This document shows, one piece after another, positions 17,864 to 29,016 of a stretch of DNA of 52,534 bases; the stretch's first letter is position 1, and each line of letters opens with the position of its first letter. A model generated the notes under the pieces. That model was given only the letters and a program-made list of their open reading frames with translations. It had not been told where the DNA came from and searched no databases. Origin of the DNA: Rhodanobacter denitrificans (lineage in GTDB: Bacteria > Pseudomonadota > Gammaproteobacteria > Xanthomonadales > Rhodanobacteraceae); the NCBI GenBank assembly GCA_017848855.1, contig JAFIHF010000031.1:1-52534 (forward strand). Direction: 5' to 3'. A program made the translations under genes and the position numbers.

Positions 17864-19219
17864 ATGAAGCGATTCCTCGCCCTGCTCCTGCCCGCCCTCG
17901 CGCTCGCGCTGCCCGCGCAGGCCCAGCTGCTGCCCAGCGCCAGCCCCAACGCCGCGCCCGCCGCCGGCCAGGCCCAGCCGCTGGACCGCATGGTGGCGGT
18001 GGTGAACGAGGACGTGATCCTGCAGAGCGAACTCGACAACGCGGTGCGCTCGATCCAGCAGCAGTACGCCAGCCAGCCGGGCCAGCTGCCGCCGATGAAC
18101 GTGCTGCAGCAGCAGGTGCTGGATCGCCTGATCCTGATGCGGCTGCAGCTGCAGAAGGCCGACGAGCAGGGCGTGCACGTCTCCGACGCCGACGTCGACC
18201 AGGCGGTGGCCCAGGTGGCGCAGCAGAACAAGATGAGCCCCGACCAGCTGCGCGCCGAAGTGCAGCGCAGCGGCGAGGATTTCGGCGCGTTCCGCCAGCA
18301 GCTGGCCGACCAGCTCGTCGTGCAGCGCCTGCACCAGAACGTGGTGCACGACCAGGTCGCGGTCACCGACAGCGAGATCGACAACCTGCTCGCCAGCCCC
18401 AGCTACAAGGCCGGCGAGGTGCACCTGGCGCACATCCAGATCAGCATCCCCTCCGGCGCCGACGCCGCCGCGATCCAGGCCGCCGCCACCAAGGCCGAAC
18501 AGGCGATCAACGCGATCAAGGGCGGCATGGACTTCCACGCCGCGGCGATCCGCTACTCCGACGCCTCCGACGCGCTGGACGGCGGCGACCTCGGCTGGCG
18601 CCGCATGGACGAGATCCCGCCGGCCTTCGCCGACACCGTGGCCGGCATGAAGTCCGGCGACGTCAGCCCCGCGCTGCGCGGCCCCACCGGCTTCCACATC
18701 ATCAAGCTGATCGGCCAGCGCGCGCCGTCCAAGCAGATCGTCACCGAGTACCACGCGCGCCAGATCCTGCTCAAGCCGAGCGAGCTGATGACGCCCGAGC
18801 AGGCGCAGCAGAAGGCGCAGGAGCTGTACGAGCAGATCGTCAACAAGCACGCGGACTTCGCCAAGCTGGCCAAGGACAACTCCAAGGACGACACCACCGC
18901 GAACCTCGGTGGCGACATGGGCTGGTTCGCCAAGGACGCCTGGGGCAGCGCGATCGCGCAGCAGCTCGACCAGCTGAAGGAGAACCAGGTCTCGCAACCG
19001 TTCCAGACCGGCAACGGCTGGGACATCGTGCAGCTCTTGGGCACCCGCCAGAGCGACCTCACCACGCAGATGGAACGCGACCAAGCGCGCCAGGCGATCG
19101 GCAACCGCAAGGCCGAGCAGGCCTACGACGACTACCTGCGCGACCTGCGCGCGAACGCCTACATCAACGTGCTGGTGCCCGCGCTGCGCGACGACACCAA
19201 CACGCCCGCGGCCTCCTGA
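17864..19219 (+). CDS. surA: Periplasmic chaperone / peptidyl-prolyl isomerase SurA
   Basis: 451 residues: signal peptide [20 protein letters not shown], SurA N-terminal chaperone domain ([20 protein letters not shown] to about residue 170), then two parvulin domains, about 185-280 ([15 protein letters not shown]...[13 protein letters not shown]) and 295-395 ([20 protein letters not shown]...[14 protein letters not shown]). It escorts outer-membrane proteins such as LptD through the periplasm. Start 17864 is chosen for the signal peptide; the upstream in-frame codons overlap lptD. Followed 15 bp later by pdxA. Confidence 0.96.
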   Translation: MKRFLALLLPALALALPAQAQLLPSASPNAAPAAGQAQPLDRMVAVVNEDVILQSELDNAVRSIQQQYASQPGQLPPMNVLQQQVLDRLILMRLQLQKADEQGVHVSDADVDQAVAQVAQQNKMSPDQLRAEVQRSGEDFGAFRQQLADQLVVQRLHQNVVHDQVAVTDSEIDNLLASPSYKAGEVHLAHIQISIPSGADAAAIQAAATKAEQAINAIKGGMDFHAAAIRYSDASDALDGGDLGWRRMDEIPPAFADTVAGMKSGDVSPALRGPTGFHIIKLIGQRAPSKQIVTEYHARQILLKPSELMTPEQAQQKAQELYEQIVNKHADFAKLAKDNSKDDTTANLGGDMGWFAKDAWGSAIAQQLDQLKENQVSQPFQTGNGWDIVQLLGTRQSDLTTQMERDQARQAIGNRKAEQAYDDYLRDLRANAYINVLVPALRDDTNTPAAS

Positions 19220-19234
19220 CCGGGAGCCGCCGGC

Positions 19235-20233
19235 ATGGCGCTGCCACGGCTCGCCGTCACCGCCGGTGAGCCGGCCGGCGTCGGCCCGGAACTGATCGCG
19301 CGACTGGCCGCCACGCCGCTGGCAGCCGACCTGGTGGCGATCACCGACCGCGGCCTGCTCGAACGCGCCGCCGCGCGCTGCGGGCTCGCCATCACCATCG
19401 ACGACGACGACGGCACCCCGCACGAGCGGCGCGAGCCCGGCCGCCTGCGCGTGCACCACGTGCCGCTGGGCGCCACGGAAATCCCCGGCCAGCCCGACCC
19501 GCGCAACGCACACCACGTGCTCGCCACGCTGGCCGAAGCCGCCGACGGCTGCCTCGCCGGCCGCTATGCCGCCGTGGTCACCGCGCCGTTGCAGAAGGCC
19601 TCGATCAACGAGGCCGGCATCCGCTTCAGCGGCCACACCGAATACTTCGCCGAACGCGCCCGCGCCGACGTGGTGATGATGCTGGCCAGCCCAGAGCTGC
19701 GCGTGGCGCTGGCCACCACCCACCTGCCCTTGAGCGCGGTGCCCGCTGCGATCACCCGCACGGCGCTCGAACGCACGCTGCGCATCGTGCATGCGGAGCT
19801 GCGCGCGAAGTTCGGCATCGCGCAGCCGCGCATCGCGGTGCTGGGCCTGAACCCGCACGCCGGCGAAGGCGGCCACTTGGGCCGCGAGGAACTGGACACC
19901 ATCATCCCGCTGCTGGACGCGCTGCGCGCCGAAGGCATGCAGCTCGTCGGCCCGCTGCCCGCCGACACCGCCTTCGTGCCCGCGCAGCGCGCGCGCTACG
20001 ACGCGGTGCTGGCGATGTACCACGACCAGGCGCTGCCGGTGCTGAAGAGCGAAGCCTTCGACCGCACCGTCAACCTCACCCTCGGCCTGCCCTTCATCCG
20101 CACCTCGGTCGACCACGGCACCGCGCTCGACCTCGCCGGCACCGGCTGCGCCGATCCCGCCAGCCTGGTTGCCGCCAGCAAGCTGGCCTTGACGCTGGCA
20201 GCACGCCGGCACGAAGAGAGTGCAGAGGAGTGA
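19235..20233 (+). CDS. pdxA: 4-hydroxythreonine-4-phosphate dehydrogenase
   Basis: 332 residues. N-terminal MALPRLAVTAGEPAGVGPEL is the PdxA signature. Metal ligands lie in FSGHTEYFAE (His), AMYHDQALPVLK (His) and FIRTSVDHGTALDLAGTG (His), the last being the strongly conserved family block. It oxidises 4-phosphohydroxy-threonine in vitamin B6 synthesis as a cytosolic Zn-dependent dimer. The C-terminus HEESAEE and the TGA stop (20231-20233) fall in the GAAGTGAG-type repeat that begins about 20216, so the native end may have been replaced by repeat-derived codons. Position between surA and rsmA is the classical operon order. Confidence 0.95.
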   Translation: MALPRLAVTAGEPAGVGPELIARLAATPLAADLVAITDRGLLERAAARCGLAITIDDDDGTPHERREPGRLRVHHVPLGATEIPGQPDPRNAHHVLATLAEAADGCLAGRYAAVVTAPLQKASINEAGIRFSGHTEYFAERARADVVMMLASPELRVALATTHLPLSAVPAAITRTALERTLRIVHAELRAKFGIAQPRIAVLGLNPHAGEGGHLGREELDTIIPLLDALRAEGMQLVGPLPADTAFVPAQRARYDAVLAMYHDQALPVLKSEAFDRTVNLTLGLPFIRTSVDHGTALDLAGTGCADPASLVAASKLALTLAARRHEESAEE

Positions 20234-20296
20234 GAAGTGAGTAAAACCCGCAAGATGGCCACTCTCTCTCCTCACTTCTCTCCACTCACTCCTGCT
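20216..20296. repeat. GAAGTGAG-type inverted repeat, copy 2 (contains pdxA stop)
   Basis: Left arm AGAGGAGTGAGAAGTGAG (20225-20242) and right arm CTCTCTCCTCACTTCTCTCC with CACTCACTCC (20263-20293), around a short unrelated centre. It fills the whole pdxA-rsmA gap: pdxA stops inside its left arm and rsmA starts at 20299, just after the right arm. Confidence 0.75.
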
Positions 20297-20298
20297 CC

Positions 20299-21087
20299 AT
20301 GAACGCCCGCCCCAAGAAAAGCTTCGGCCAGCACTTCCTGCACGAGCGCCGCTACATCGACGACATCGTGCGCGCGATCGCGCCGCGCGCCGGCGATTTC
20401 CTGGTGGAGATCGGCCCCGGCGAGGGCGCGCTCACGCTGCCGCTGCTCGCCGCCGCCGGCTCGCTCACCGCGATCGAGCTGGACACCGACCTGATCCCCG
20501 CGCTGCAGGAACGCGCCGCCACGGTGGGCGAACTCAGCGTGATCCACGCCGACGTGCTCAAGGTGGACTTCACCGCGCTGGCGCACCGCCACGGCGTGCA
20601 GCGCCTGCGCATCGCCGGCAACCTGCCCTACTACATCTCCAGCCCGATCCTGTTCCACTGCGTCGAGCACGCGGCGGCGATCGAGGACATGCACTTCATG
20701 CTGCAGAAGGAAGTGGTGGACCGCATGGCCGCGGAACCCGGCAGCAAGGTGTACGGCCGGCTGTCGGTGATGCTGCAACTGGCCTGCAAGGTGGTGCCGC
20801 TGTTCGAGGTGCCGCCGGCAGCGTTCCGGCCGCCGCCGAAGGTGGATTCGGCGGTGGTGCGCGTGGTGCCGCTGGCGCCGCACGAACGCCACGACGCCGA
20901 TCCCGCGCTGCTGCACGAGGTGGTGAAGGCCGCCTTCGGCCAGCGCCGCAAGACGCTCGCCAACGCGCTGCGGCAGCTGCTCGACGCCGACGCGATCCGC
21001 AGCGCCGACGTCGACCCCAAGGCACGCGCGGAGACGCTGGCGCCGGCGGATTTCGTGCGCCTCGCCAAGCGGCTCGCCGCGCGCTGA
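20299..21087 (+). CDS. rsmA: 16S rRNA (adenine-N6)-dimethyltransferase
   Basis: 262 residues. RsmA/KsgA hallmarks: KKSFGQHFLHERRYIDDI at the N-terminus, SAM-binding VEIGPGEGALTLPLL, acidic loop TAIELDTDLIPAL, and catalytic NLPYYISSPILF. It dimethylates two adjacent adenines near the 3' end of 16S rRNA (A1518 and A1519 in E. coli), a late 30S checkpoint. Because an inverted repeat ends only a few bases upstream (CACTCACTCCTGCTCC before ATG), the ribosome site is poor and may be partly masked when the stem forms. Next gene apaG follows after 31 bp. Confidence 0.96.
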   Translation: MNARPKKSFGQHFLHERRYIDDIVRAIAPRAGDFLVEIGPGEGALTLPLLAAAGSLTAIELDTDLIPALQERAATVGELSVIHADVLKVDFTALAHRHGVQRLRIAGNLPYYISSPILFHCVEHAAAIEDMHFMLQKEVVDRMAAEPGSKVYGRLSVMLQLACKVVPLFEVPPAAFRPPPKVDSAVVRVVPLAPHERHDADPALLHEVVKAAFGQRRKTLANALRQLLDADAIRSADVDPKARAETLAPADFVRLAKRLAAR

Positions 21088-21118
21088 TTCCGCGCGCGGC
21101 AGGCCTTACAATTCCCGC

Positions 21119-21502
21119 ATGAGCGAAAAGAATCCCTACACGATCGACGTGCAGGTGCGGACGCACTTCGTCCCCGACCAGTCCCGCCCCGACGACAACC
21201 GCTACGTGTTCGCCTACACCATCACGCTGCGCAACCGCGGCAGCGTGCCCGCGCAACTGCTGACCCGGCACTGGGTGATCACCGACGCGAACGGCAAGGT
21301 GGAGGAAGTGCGTGGCGACGGCGTGGTGGGCGAGCAGCCGTGGATGCGCCCGGGCGACGACTACGAGTACACCTCCGGCGCCGTGCTGGAGACGCCGGTG
21401 GGCACCATGGGCGGCAGCTACCAGATGCTGGCCGACGACGGTACCCGCTTCGAGGCGCCGATCCCGTCGTTCACCCTGTCCATTCCGCGCACGCTGCACT
21501 GA
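21119..21502 (+). CDS. apaG: ApaG (DUF525) protein
   Basis: 127 residues, full length for the family. Conserved blocks are FAYTITLRNRGSVPAQLLTR, HWVITDANGKVEEVRGDGVV, GEQPWMRPGDDYEYTSG and GTMGGSYQM. The fold is an FN3-like beta sandwich; the cellular role is unsettled. It sits 13 bp before apaH, the usual partner, and is co-transcribed with rsmA. Confidence 0.95.
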   Translation: MSEKNPYTIDVQVRTHFVPDQSRPDDNRYVFAYTITLRNRGSVPAQLLTRHWVITDANGKVEEVRGDGVVGEQPWMRPGDDYEYTSGAVLETPVGTMGGSYQMLADDGTRFEAPIPSFTLSIPRTLH

Positions 21503-21515
21503 AGGCGACGCCAGG

Positions 21516-22364
21516 ATGGCCACCTACGCAATCGGCGACGTGCAGGGCTGCTACCCGGAACTGCAGCGCCTGCTCGACAAGCTGCGCTTCGATCCCGCGC
21601 AGGATCAGTTGTGGTTCTGCGGCGACCTGGTGAACCGCGGCGGCCAGTCGCTGGCCACGCTACGGCTGATCCACTCGCTGCGCGAGCAGAGCATCGTCAC
21701 CCTGGGCAACCATGACCTCAGCCTGCTGGCGATCGCGCTGCGCAAGCCCGAGGCGCAGGCCAAGGTGAACCCCGAGCTGCGCGAAGTGCTGTTCGCCGAC
21801 GACGCGCCGGTGCTGTTCGAATGGCTGCGCTCGCAGAAACTGCTGCACCACGACGAGCGGCTCGGCTGGACCATGATCCACGCGGGGCTCGCGCCGCAAT
21901 GGACGCTGCGCCAGGCGCAGAAGGCCGCGCAGGACGTGGAGCGCGAACTCTCCAGCCCGCGCCACCCGCGCATCCTGACCAACCTGTTCGGCAACCGCCC
22001 GGCCGGCTGGTCGAACCGACTGCAGGGGCTGGACCGCCACCGCGCCACGATCAACCTCCTGACCCGCATGCGCTACTGCGACGTCAACGGCCGCATCGAC
22101 TTCGAAGCCAAGGGCGAACCCGGCACCCAGCGGCCGGGACTGTATCCGTGGTTCGAGGTGCCCGGCATGCGCCGGCGCGACACGCGCATCATCTGCGGCC
22201 ACTGGTCCGCGCTGGGGCGCTTCGCCGGCCTCGGCGTATACGCGATCGACACCGGCTGCGTGTGGGGCGGCCAGCTCACCGCGCTGCAGCTGGACGAGGA
22301 GGAGCCGCGCTACATCACGGTAGCTGCCGAGCCGCAGCGCAAGCGGGTGCCCGGCGGCGACTGA
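21516..22364 (+). CDS. apaH: Symmetrical bis(5'-nucleosyl)-tetraphosphatase
   Basis: 282 residues. The metallophosphatase motifs are present in order: GDVQGCYPEL (D-x-H position read as GDVQG, normal for ApaH), FCGDLVNRGGQS, LGNHDLSLL, the downstream MIHAGLAPQW and ICGHWSALG. It splits Ap4A into two ADP, controlling alarmone level and Np4 caps on RNA. Start 21516 follows CCAGG. Last gene of the lptD-led string; a GTGCCCCGGACGC hairpin lies 35 bp beyond its stop. Confidence 0.96.
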   Translation: MATYAIGDVQGCYPELQRLLDKLRFDPAQDQLWFCGDLVNRGGQSLATLRLIHSLREQSIVTLGNHDLSLLAIALRKPEAQAKVNPELREVLFADDAPVLFEWLRSQKLLHHDERLGWTMIHAGLAPQWTLRQAQKAAQDVERELSSPRHPRILTNLFGNRPAGWSNRLQGLDRHRATINLLTRMRYCDVNGRIDFEAKGEPGTQRPGLYPWFEVPGMRRRDTRIICGHWSALGRFAGLGVYAIDTGCVWGGQLTALQLDEEEPRYITVAAEPQRKRVPGGD

Positions 22365-22398
22365 AAGTCGCCGCCAGCGATCCACGGATGGATCGCAC

Positions 22399-22428
22399 GT
22401 GCCCCGGACGCATCAGCGTCCGGGGCAC
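22399..22428. terminator. Hairpin between convergent apaH and secA
   Basis: Perfect 13-bp stem GTGCCCCGGACGC / GCGTCCGGGGCAC with loop ATCA. No T-run follows on either strand, so if it terminates it does so without a classical U-tract. A second weaker stem around GCCTGGCC/GGCCAGGC lies just to the right. The rest of 22365-22555 shows nothing else. Confidence 0.6.
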
Positions 22429-22555
22429 GGAGCGGAGACTGGCCGCAGGCCAGGCTCCGCGAGTCGAAGAAATCGCAGGAAGCGAATTCTTCGACCAGGA
22501 ACGAACAGGCTTTTGAGCGCGCGGGCGTGCTCCTGCAAGCCTCGGGCCGCGACGA

Positions 22556-25279
<2,724 letters not shown>

Positions 25280-25469
25280 CGACGTTCCGGATGTATGAGA
25301 TCAAGGGCCCGCGCACGCGTGGGCCAATCGGGCATGTTACTACACGGGGCCTGCGGCCACCCATGGCGATGGTCACGGCAAGGTCTTGGAGTAGTGGCGC
25401 GGCGGCGCGGATTCAAGGGCGGCGCGGGCCGGGTATCATGGCCGCACCGAACCACCGGAACTTGCGCCG

Positions 25470-25922
25470 ATGTCTCGCGCTTCGCGCCCACGCGGCCCGC
25501 AAGCGCTCAGCGCCTGCGGGTCCTTCGCCAGCCTGGCCCACAAGGCCGCCACGCTGGATGCGCTGGATCGCGCGCTGCGCCAGACCCTGCCGCAGCCGCT
25601 GCGCGACGAGGTGCGCTTCGCCCACCTGCGCGGCGGACGGCTGCTGTTCCTCGCCAGCACGCCGGCCTGGGCCACGCGCCTGCGCCTGCTGCAGGCGCAG
25701 ATTCTCGCGACCGCCCGCAGCCTCGACATCCGCGCCGAGACACTCGGGATCCGCGTGTGCCCGCTGCCGCGCGTCGAAGTGGAAGCCGAGCGCGCACGCA
25801 CGCTGTCGCCCGCGGCCGCCGCCCATCTGCGCGCCGCGGCCGCGACCGCCACCGATCCGGAGTGGAAGGAGCTGTACGGTCAGCTGGCGGCGCAGGCCGG
25901 GCCGGACAAGCCCGCCAAATAA
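25470..25922 (+). CDS. dciA: DUF721 protein, probable DnaB loader DciA
   Basis: 150 residues. The DUF721 core starts around residue 20 (FASLAHKAATLDALDRALRQ) and includes HLRGGRLLFLASTPAWATRL, LRLLQAQILATARSL, which match the KH-like alpha/beta domain; the C-terminus is a basic/Ala-rich tail. DciA loads replicative helicase in bacteria lacking DnaC/DnaI. In Pseudomonas aeruginosa the dciA gene likewise lies between lpxC and secA, which supports the call. The ATG is preceded by GGAACTTGCGCCG; a TATCAT -10-like box lies at 25434-25439. Confidence 0.78.
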   Translation: MSRASRPRGPQALSACGSFASLAHKAATLDALDRALRQTLPQPLRDEVRFAHLRGGRLLFLASTPAWATRLRLLQAQILATARSLDIRAETLGIRVCPLPRVEVEAERARTLSPAAAAHLRAAAATATDPEWKELYGQLAAQAGPDKPAK

Positions 25923-25969
25923 CCCCGCCGTTCTCCCTGATGGTGTCGCGTGATCGTTGCTGATTGAGT

Positions 25970-26079
25970 CCCTCTCCCTCCGGGAGAGGGTGCCGGCAGG
26001 CGGGTGAGGGTACGTTCGAAGCGCAGCGTTTCGGTCTTGCCGAACCCTCACCCCAACCCCTCTCCCGGCGGGAGAGGGG
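25970..26079. repeat. Inverted pair of CCCTCTCCC hairpins between dciA and lpxC
   Basis: First hairpin 25970-25990 (CCCTCTCCC, loop TCC) is followed by a GGGTGAGGG tail; second hairpin 26057-26079 (CCCCTCTCCC, loop GGC) is preceded by CCCTCACCCC. The two are in opposite orientation and form a larger inverted repeat with a 66-bp centre. The rest of 25923-26242 has a small stem CTTGC/GCAAG near 26188 and no gene. Confidence 0.75.
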
Positions 26080-26242
26080 CTGTGCGCAGGCCCGCAGGGC
26101 CGAAGTCGAAGGGATTGCTACCGGGCGCTTCGACTTCCTCGCTCCTCAAGACCAACTCCATCCATGGCGCCTCCTCGCGTACGCTTGCTATCGCAAGCTA
26201 CGCTCAGCGTGAACGGAGTCTCTGGCCGAGCCAATCAGCGCC

Positions 26243-26278
26243 CAAACAAAAACCGCCGCATCCCGGGGATGCGGCGGC
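26243..26278 (-). terminator. Rho-independent terminator of the dcw-lpxC operon
   Basis: On the leftward strand the stem CCGCCGCATCC / GGATGCGGCGG (26253-26276) is followed directly by TTTTTGTTT (to 26244). It lies 44 bp after the lpxC stop. This is the clearest classical terminator in the window and marks the end of the cell-division cluster. Confidence 0.9.
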
Positions 26279-26320
26279 TTCGTGTTCTTGCCGGCTGATG
26301 ACTGTCGCGGGGACGCGCGA

Positions 26321-27235
26321 TCAGATCGCCTGGGCGGGGTGGGCGTAGGAGATCGGCGAGGTGGCCGGGTCGTCCTGGTAGCTGACTTCTTCCCAGGCCG
26401 TGGCGTCGGCCATCAGGGTGCGCAGCAGCTTGTTGTTGAGCTCGTGGCCGGACTTGTGCGCGTGGTAGGCGCCGATCAGGCTGTGGCCCAGGAGATACAG
26501 ATCGCCGATCGCGTCGAGGATCTTGTGCTTGACGAACTCGTCCTCGTAGCGCAGGCCGTCCTCGTTCAGCACGCGGTAGTCGTCCAGCACCACGGCGTTG
26601 TCCATCGAGCCGCCCAGCGCGAGGTTGTGTTCGCGCAGCATCTCGATGTCGCGCATGAAGCCGAAGGTGCGCGCGCGGCTCACTTCCTTCACGAACGAGG
26701 TGGTGGAGAAGTCGATCTCGGCGCGCGAGGTGCGCTTGGAGATGATCGGGTGGTTGAACTCGATCGAGAAGCCGACCTTGAAGCCCTCGAACGGCTCGAA
26801 GCTGGCCCACTTGTCGCCTTCCTGCACCTTGATCGGCTTCTTGATGCGGATGAAGCGCTTGGGCGCGTTCTGTTCCTCGATGCCGGCGGACTGCAGCAGG
26901 AACACGAACGGGCCCGCACTGCCATCCATGATCGGAACCTCCGGCGCCGACAGGTCCACGTAGGCGTTGTCGATGCCCAGGCCGGCCATCGCCGACAGCA
27001 GGTGCTCGACCGTGGCCACGCGCACGTCGCCGTTCACCAGCGTGGTGGAGAGGCGGGTGTCGCCGACGTTGTCCTGGCGCGCACGGATGTCCACCGGCGG
27101 GTTGAGGTCGGTGCGACGGAACACGATGCCGGTGTTGGGAGCCGCGGGGCGCAGAGTCATGTACACCTTGTCGCCGGTGTGCAGGCCCACGCCGGTGGCG
27201 CGGATGATGTTCTTGAGCGTGCGCTGCTTGATCAT
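26321..27235 (-). CDS. lpxC: UDP-3-O-acyl-N-acetylglucosamine deacetylase
   Basis: 304 residues. Zinc ligands are His78 in [15 protein letters not shown], and the later His and Asp in [16 protein letters not shown]; the catalytic His is in [11 protein letters not shown]. It performs the committed step of lipid A synthesis. Start 27235 ([20 protein letters not shown]) is the family-standard N-terminus; upstream in-frame codons are rejected. It is the last gene of the dcw cluster but is separated from ftsZ by 451 bp and has its own promoter (27277-27304), so lipid A supply can be set apart from division. Confidence 0.97.
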   Translation of the reverse strand: MIKQRTLKNIIRATGVGLHTGDKVYMTLRPAAPNTGIVFRRTDLNPPVDIRARQDNVGDTRLSTTLVNGDVRVATVEHLLSAMAGLGIDNAYVDLSAPEVPIMDGSAGPFVFLLQSAGIEEQNAPKRFIRIKKPIKVQEGDKWASFEPFEGFKVGFSIEFNHPIISKRTSRAEIDFSTTSFVKEVSRARTFGFMRDIEMLREHNLALGGSMDNAVVLDDYRVLNEDGLRYEDEFVKHKILDAIGDLYLLGHSLIGAYHAHKSGHELNNKLLRTLMADATAWEEVSYQDDPATSPISYAHPAQAI

Positions 27236-27276
27236 TGTCGTTGGTACCTGCCAAGTAGCAGCCAATCAGGGGTCGG

Positions 27277-27304
27277 ATGCTAACACAGTTTTAACCAGCT
27301 GCAA
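27277..27304 (-). promoter_or_regulatory. Predicted sigma-70 promoter of lpxC
   Basis: On the leftward strand TTGCAG (27304-27299), 16-base spacer, TAGCAT (27282-27277), 41 bp upstream of the lpxC ATG. The spacer is AT-rich (GGTTAAAACTG), unlike its surroundings. The remaining 27305-27686 between this promoter and ftsZ has no supported gene; it is GC-rich with an AT-rich end (TTTTAACAAG) next to the ftsZ stop. Confidence 0.65.
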
Positions 27305-27686
27305 TAGCAAACCGTACCGTACAGTCTGGCCTTGCTTCATGTGCCCTTCATCCAGAAACGCACGCGTCACAACATGTTCCGCCACGCGCCAGGTGCGCGG
27401 AGACGACACGCCACCCCGGGCCGGGACGGGAATTCCGGCACCGGGGGTAACGGATCGACCGATCCGGGCGCCTGCCCGGGGCGGTGGATCATGCGCCCTC
27501 CCTGACGCATCGTCTTGCGGGGTTCAGGCCCGAACGCGCCAAACGGCCGTTCGCTGACAGCCGCGACGCCTCGCCGCGGCAACCGGCCCGAACCCGACTT
27601 TCATGTTTCTGCAATGACCAGTTCGACAGGCGTTTTGTTCAACTCCTTTTAACAAGCGTCGGGCGCCCGGTTCAGGCGGCGGCCAC

Positions 27687-28868
27687 TCAGTCGGCCTGGC
27701 GGCGCAGGAAGGCCGGGATGTCCAGGTAGTCGAGGCCGTTGTCCTGGCTACGGGCCGGCGCCTCGCTGCGCGGATTGGCGCTGATCACCGACTCCGGCTG
27801 GGCGTAGTCCACCACCTCGTTGCCGGTGCCGGTACGCAGCACCACCGGACGCGGGCGCTGGCGCAGCTCCACCTGCTTCTGCTCCACCGCGCGCACGTTG
27901 CGCGAGGCGGGCGCGCGGTTGAGGCCGGTGGCGACCACGGTGACGCGCACCTCGTCCTTCAGCTCCGGGTCGAGCGAGGTGCCCATCACCACGGTCGCGT
28001 CTTCGCTGGCGAAGTCGTGGATGATACGGCCGATCTCGTCGAATTCGCGCATGGTGAGGTTGGGGCCGGCGGTGACGTTGACCAGGATGCCGCAGGCGCC
28101 GTTGAGGTTGACGTCCTCCAGCAGCGGGTTCTTGATCGCCTCCTCGGCCGCGGCCTGGGCGCGGTCGTCGCCGCTGGCGGTGCCGGTGCCCATCATGGCC
28201 AGACCCATCTCGCTCATCACCGTGCGCACGTCGGCGAAGTCCACGTTGATCAGACCCGGCGCGGTGATCAGGTCGGCGATGCCCTGCACGGCGCCCTGCA
28301 GCACGTTGTTGGCGGCCTTGAACGCGTTGATCAGGGTGACCTCGCGGCCGAGCACGCTGAGCAGCTTCTCGTTCGGCACGGTGATCAGCGAGTCGACGTG
28401 CTGGCTGAGATCCTCGATGCCCTTCATCGCCACCTGCATGCGGCGGCGGCCCTCGAACGGGAACGGCTTGGTGACCACCGCCACGGTGAGGATGCCCTTC
28501 TCCTTCGCCAGCTGCGCCACCACCGGCGCCGCGCCGGTGCCGGTGCCGCCGCCCATGCCGGCGGTGATGAACACCATGTCGGCGCCTTCCAGCATCGCCT
28601 CGATGCGCTCGCGGTCCTCCAGCGCGGCCTGGCGGCCGACCTCGGGATTCGCGCCCGCGCCAAGGCCCTTGGTGACGTTCGCGCCCAGCTGCAGGTGGGT
28701 GCGCGAGTTGCAGGTGTTCATCGCCTGCGCGTCGGTGTTGGCGACGATGAACTCCACGCCCTCGATGTTGGCGTTGATCATGTGCGCCACGGCGTTGCCG
28801 CCGCCGCCGCCCACGCCGATGACCTTGATGACTGCGTTCGGTGCAAGTTTCTCGATCAGTTCGAACAT
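27687..28868 (-). CDS. ftsZ: Cell division GTPase FtsZ
   Basis: 393 residues. Start 28868 (MFELIEKLAPNAVIKVIGVG) has a GGAGGACGGGAA ribosome site. The tubulin signature GMGGGTGTGAAPV is at 104-116, the T7 loop NVDFADVRTVM is intact, and a linker rich in Arg/Pro/Gln leads to the conserved C-terminal peptide LDYLDIPAFLRRQAD, which binds FtsA and ZipA. It forms the Z-ring scaffold. The frame is open for another 40 codons upstream but those are Gly/Ala-rich and lack a ribosome site. A 148-bp gap to ftsA may carry an additional ftsZ promoter. Confidence 0.98.
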   Translation of the reverse strand: MFELIEKLAPNAVIKVIGVGGGGGNAVAHMINANIEGVEFIVANTDAQAMNTCNSRTHLQLGANVTKGLGAGANPEVGRQAALEDRERIEAMLEGADMVFITAGMGGGTGTGAAPVVAQLAKEKGILTVAVVTKPFPFEGRRRMQVAMKGIEDLSQHVDSLITVPNEKLLSVLGREVTLINAFKAANNVLQGAVQGIADLITAPGLINVDFADVRTVMSEMGLAMMGTGTASGDDRAQAAAEEAIKNPLLEDVNLNGACGILVNVTAGPNLTMREFDEIGRIIHDFASEDATVVMGTSLDPELKDEVRVTVVATGLNRAPASRNVRAVEQKQVELRQRPRPVVLRTGTGNEVVDYAQPESVISANPRSEAPARSQDNGLDYLDIPAFLRRQAD

Positions 28869-29016
28869 TTCCCGTCCTCCAGAGTTGTTGTCGTTGTAAC
28901 CGCGGGTGGCGACTCCTGTCGTTCCGCGGTGGTGGGCGGCCATCCCGCCGCCCGTGGCTGCGCCTCCTGCGCCGCCGAAACTTCGCACTCCCGACCAGGC
29001 CCCTGCCGGCGCCTCG

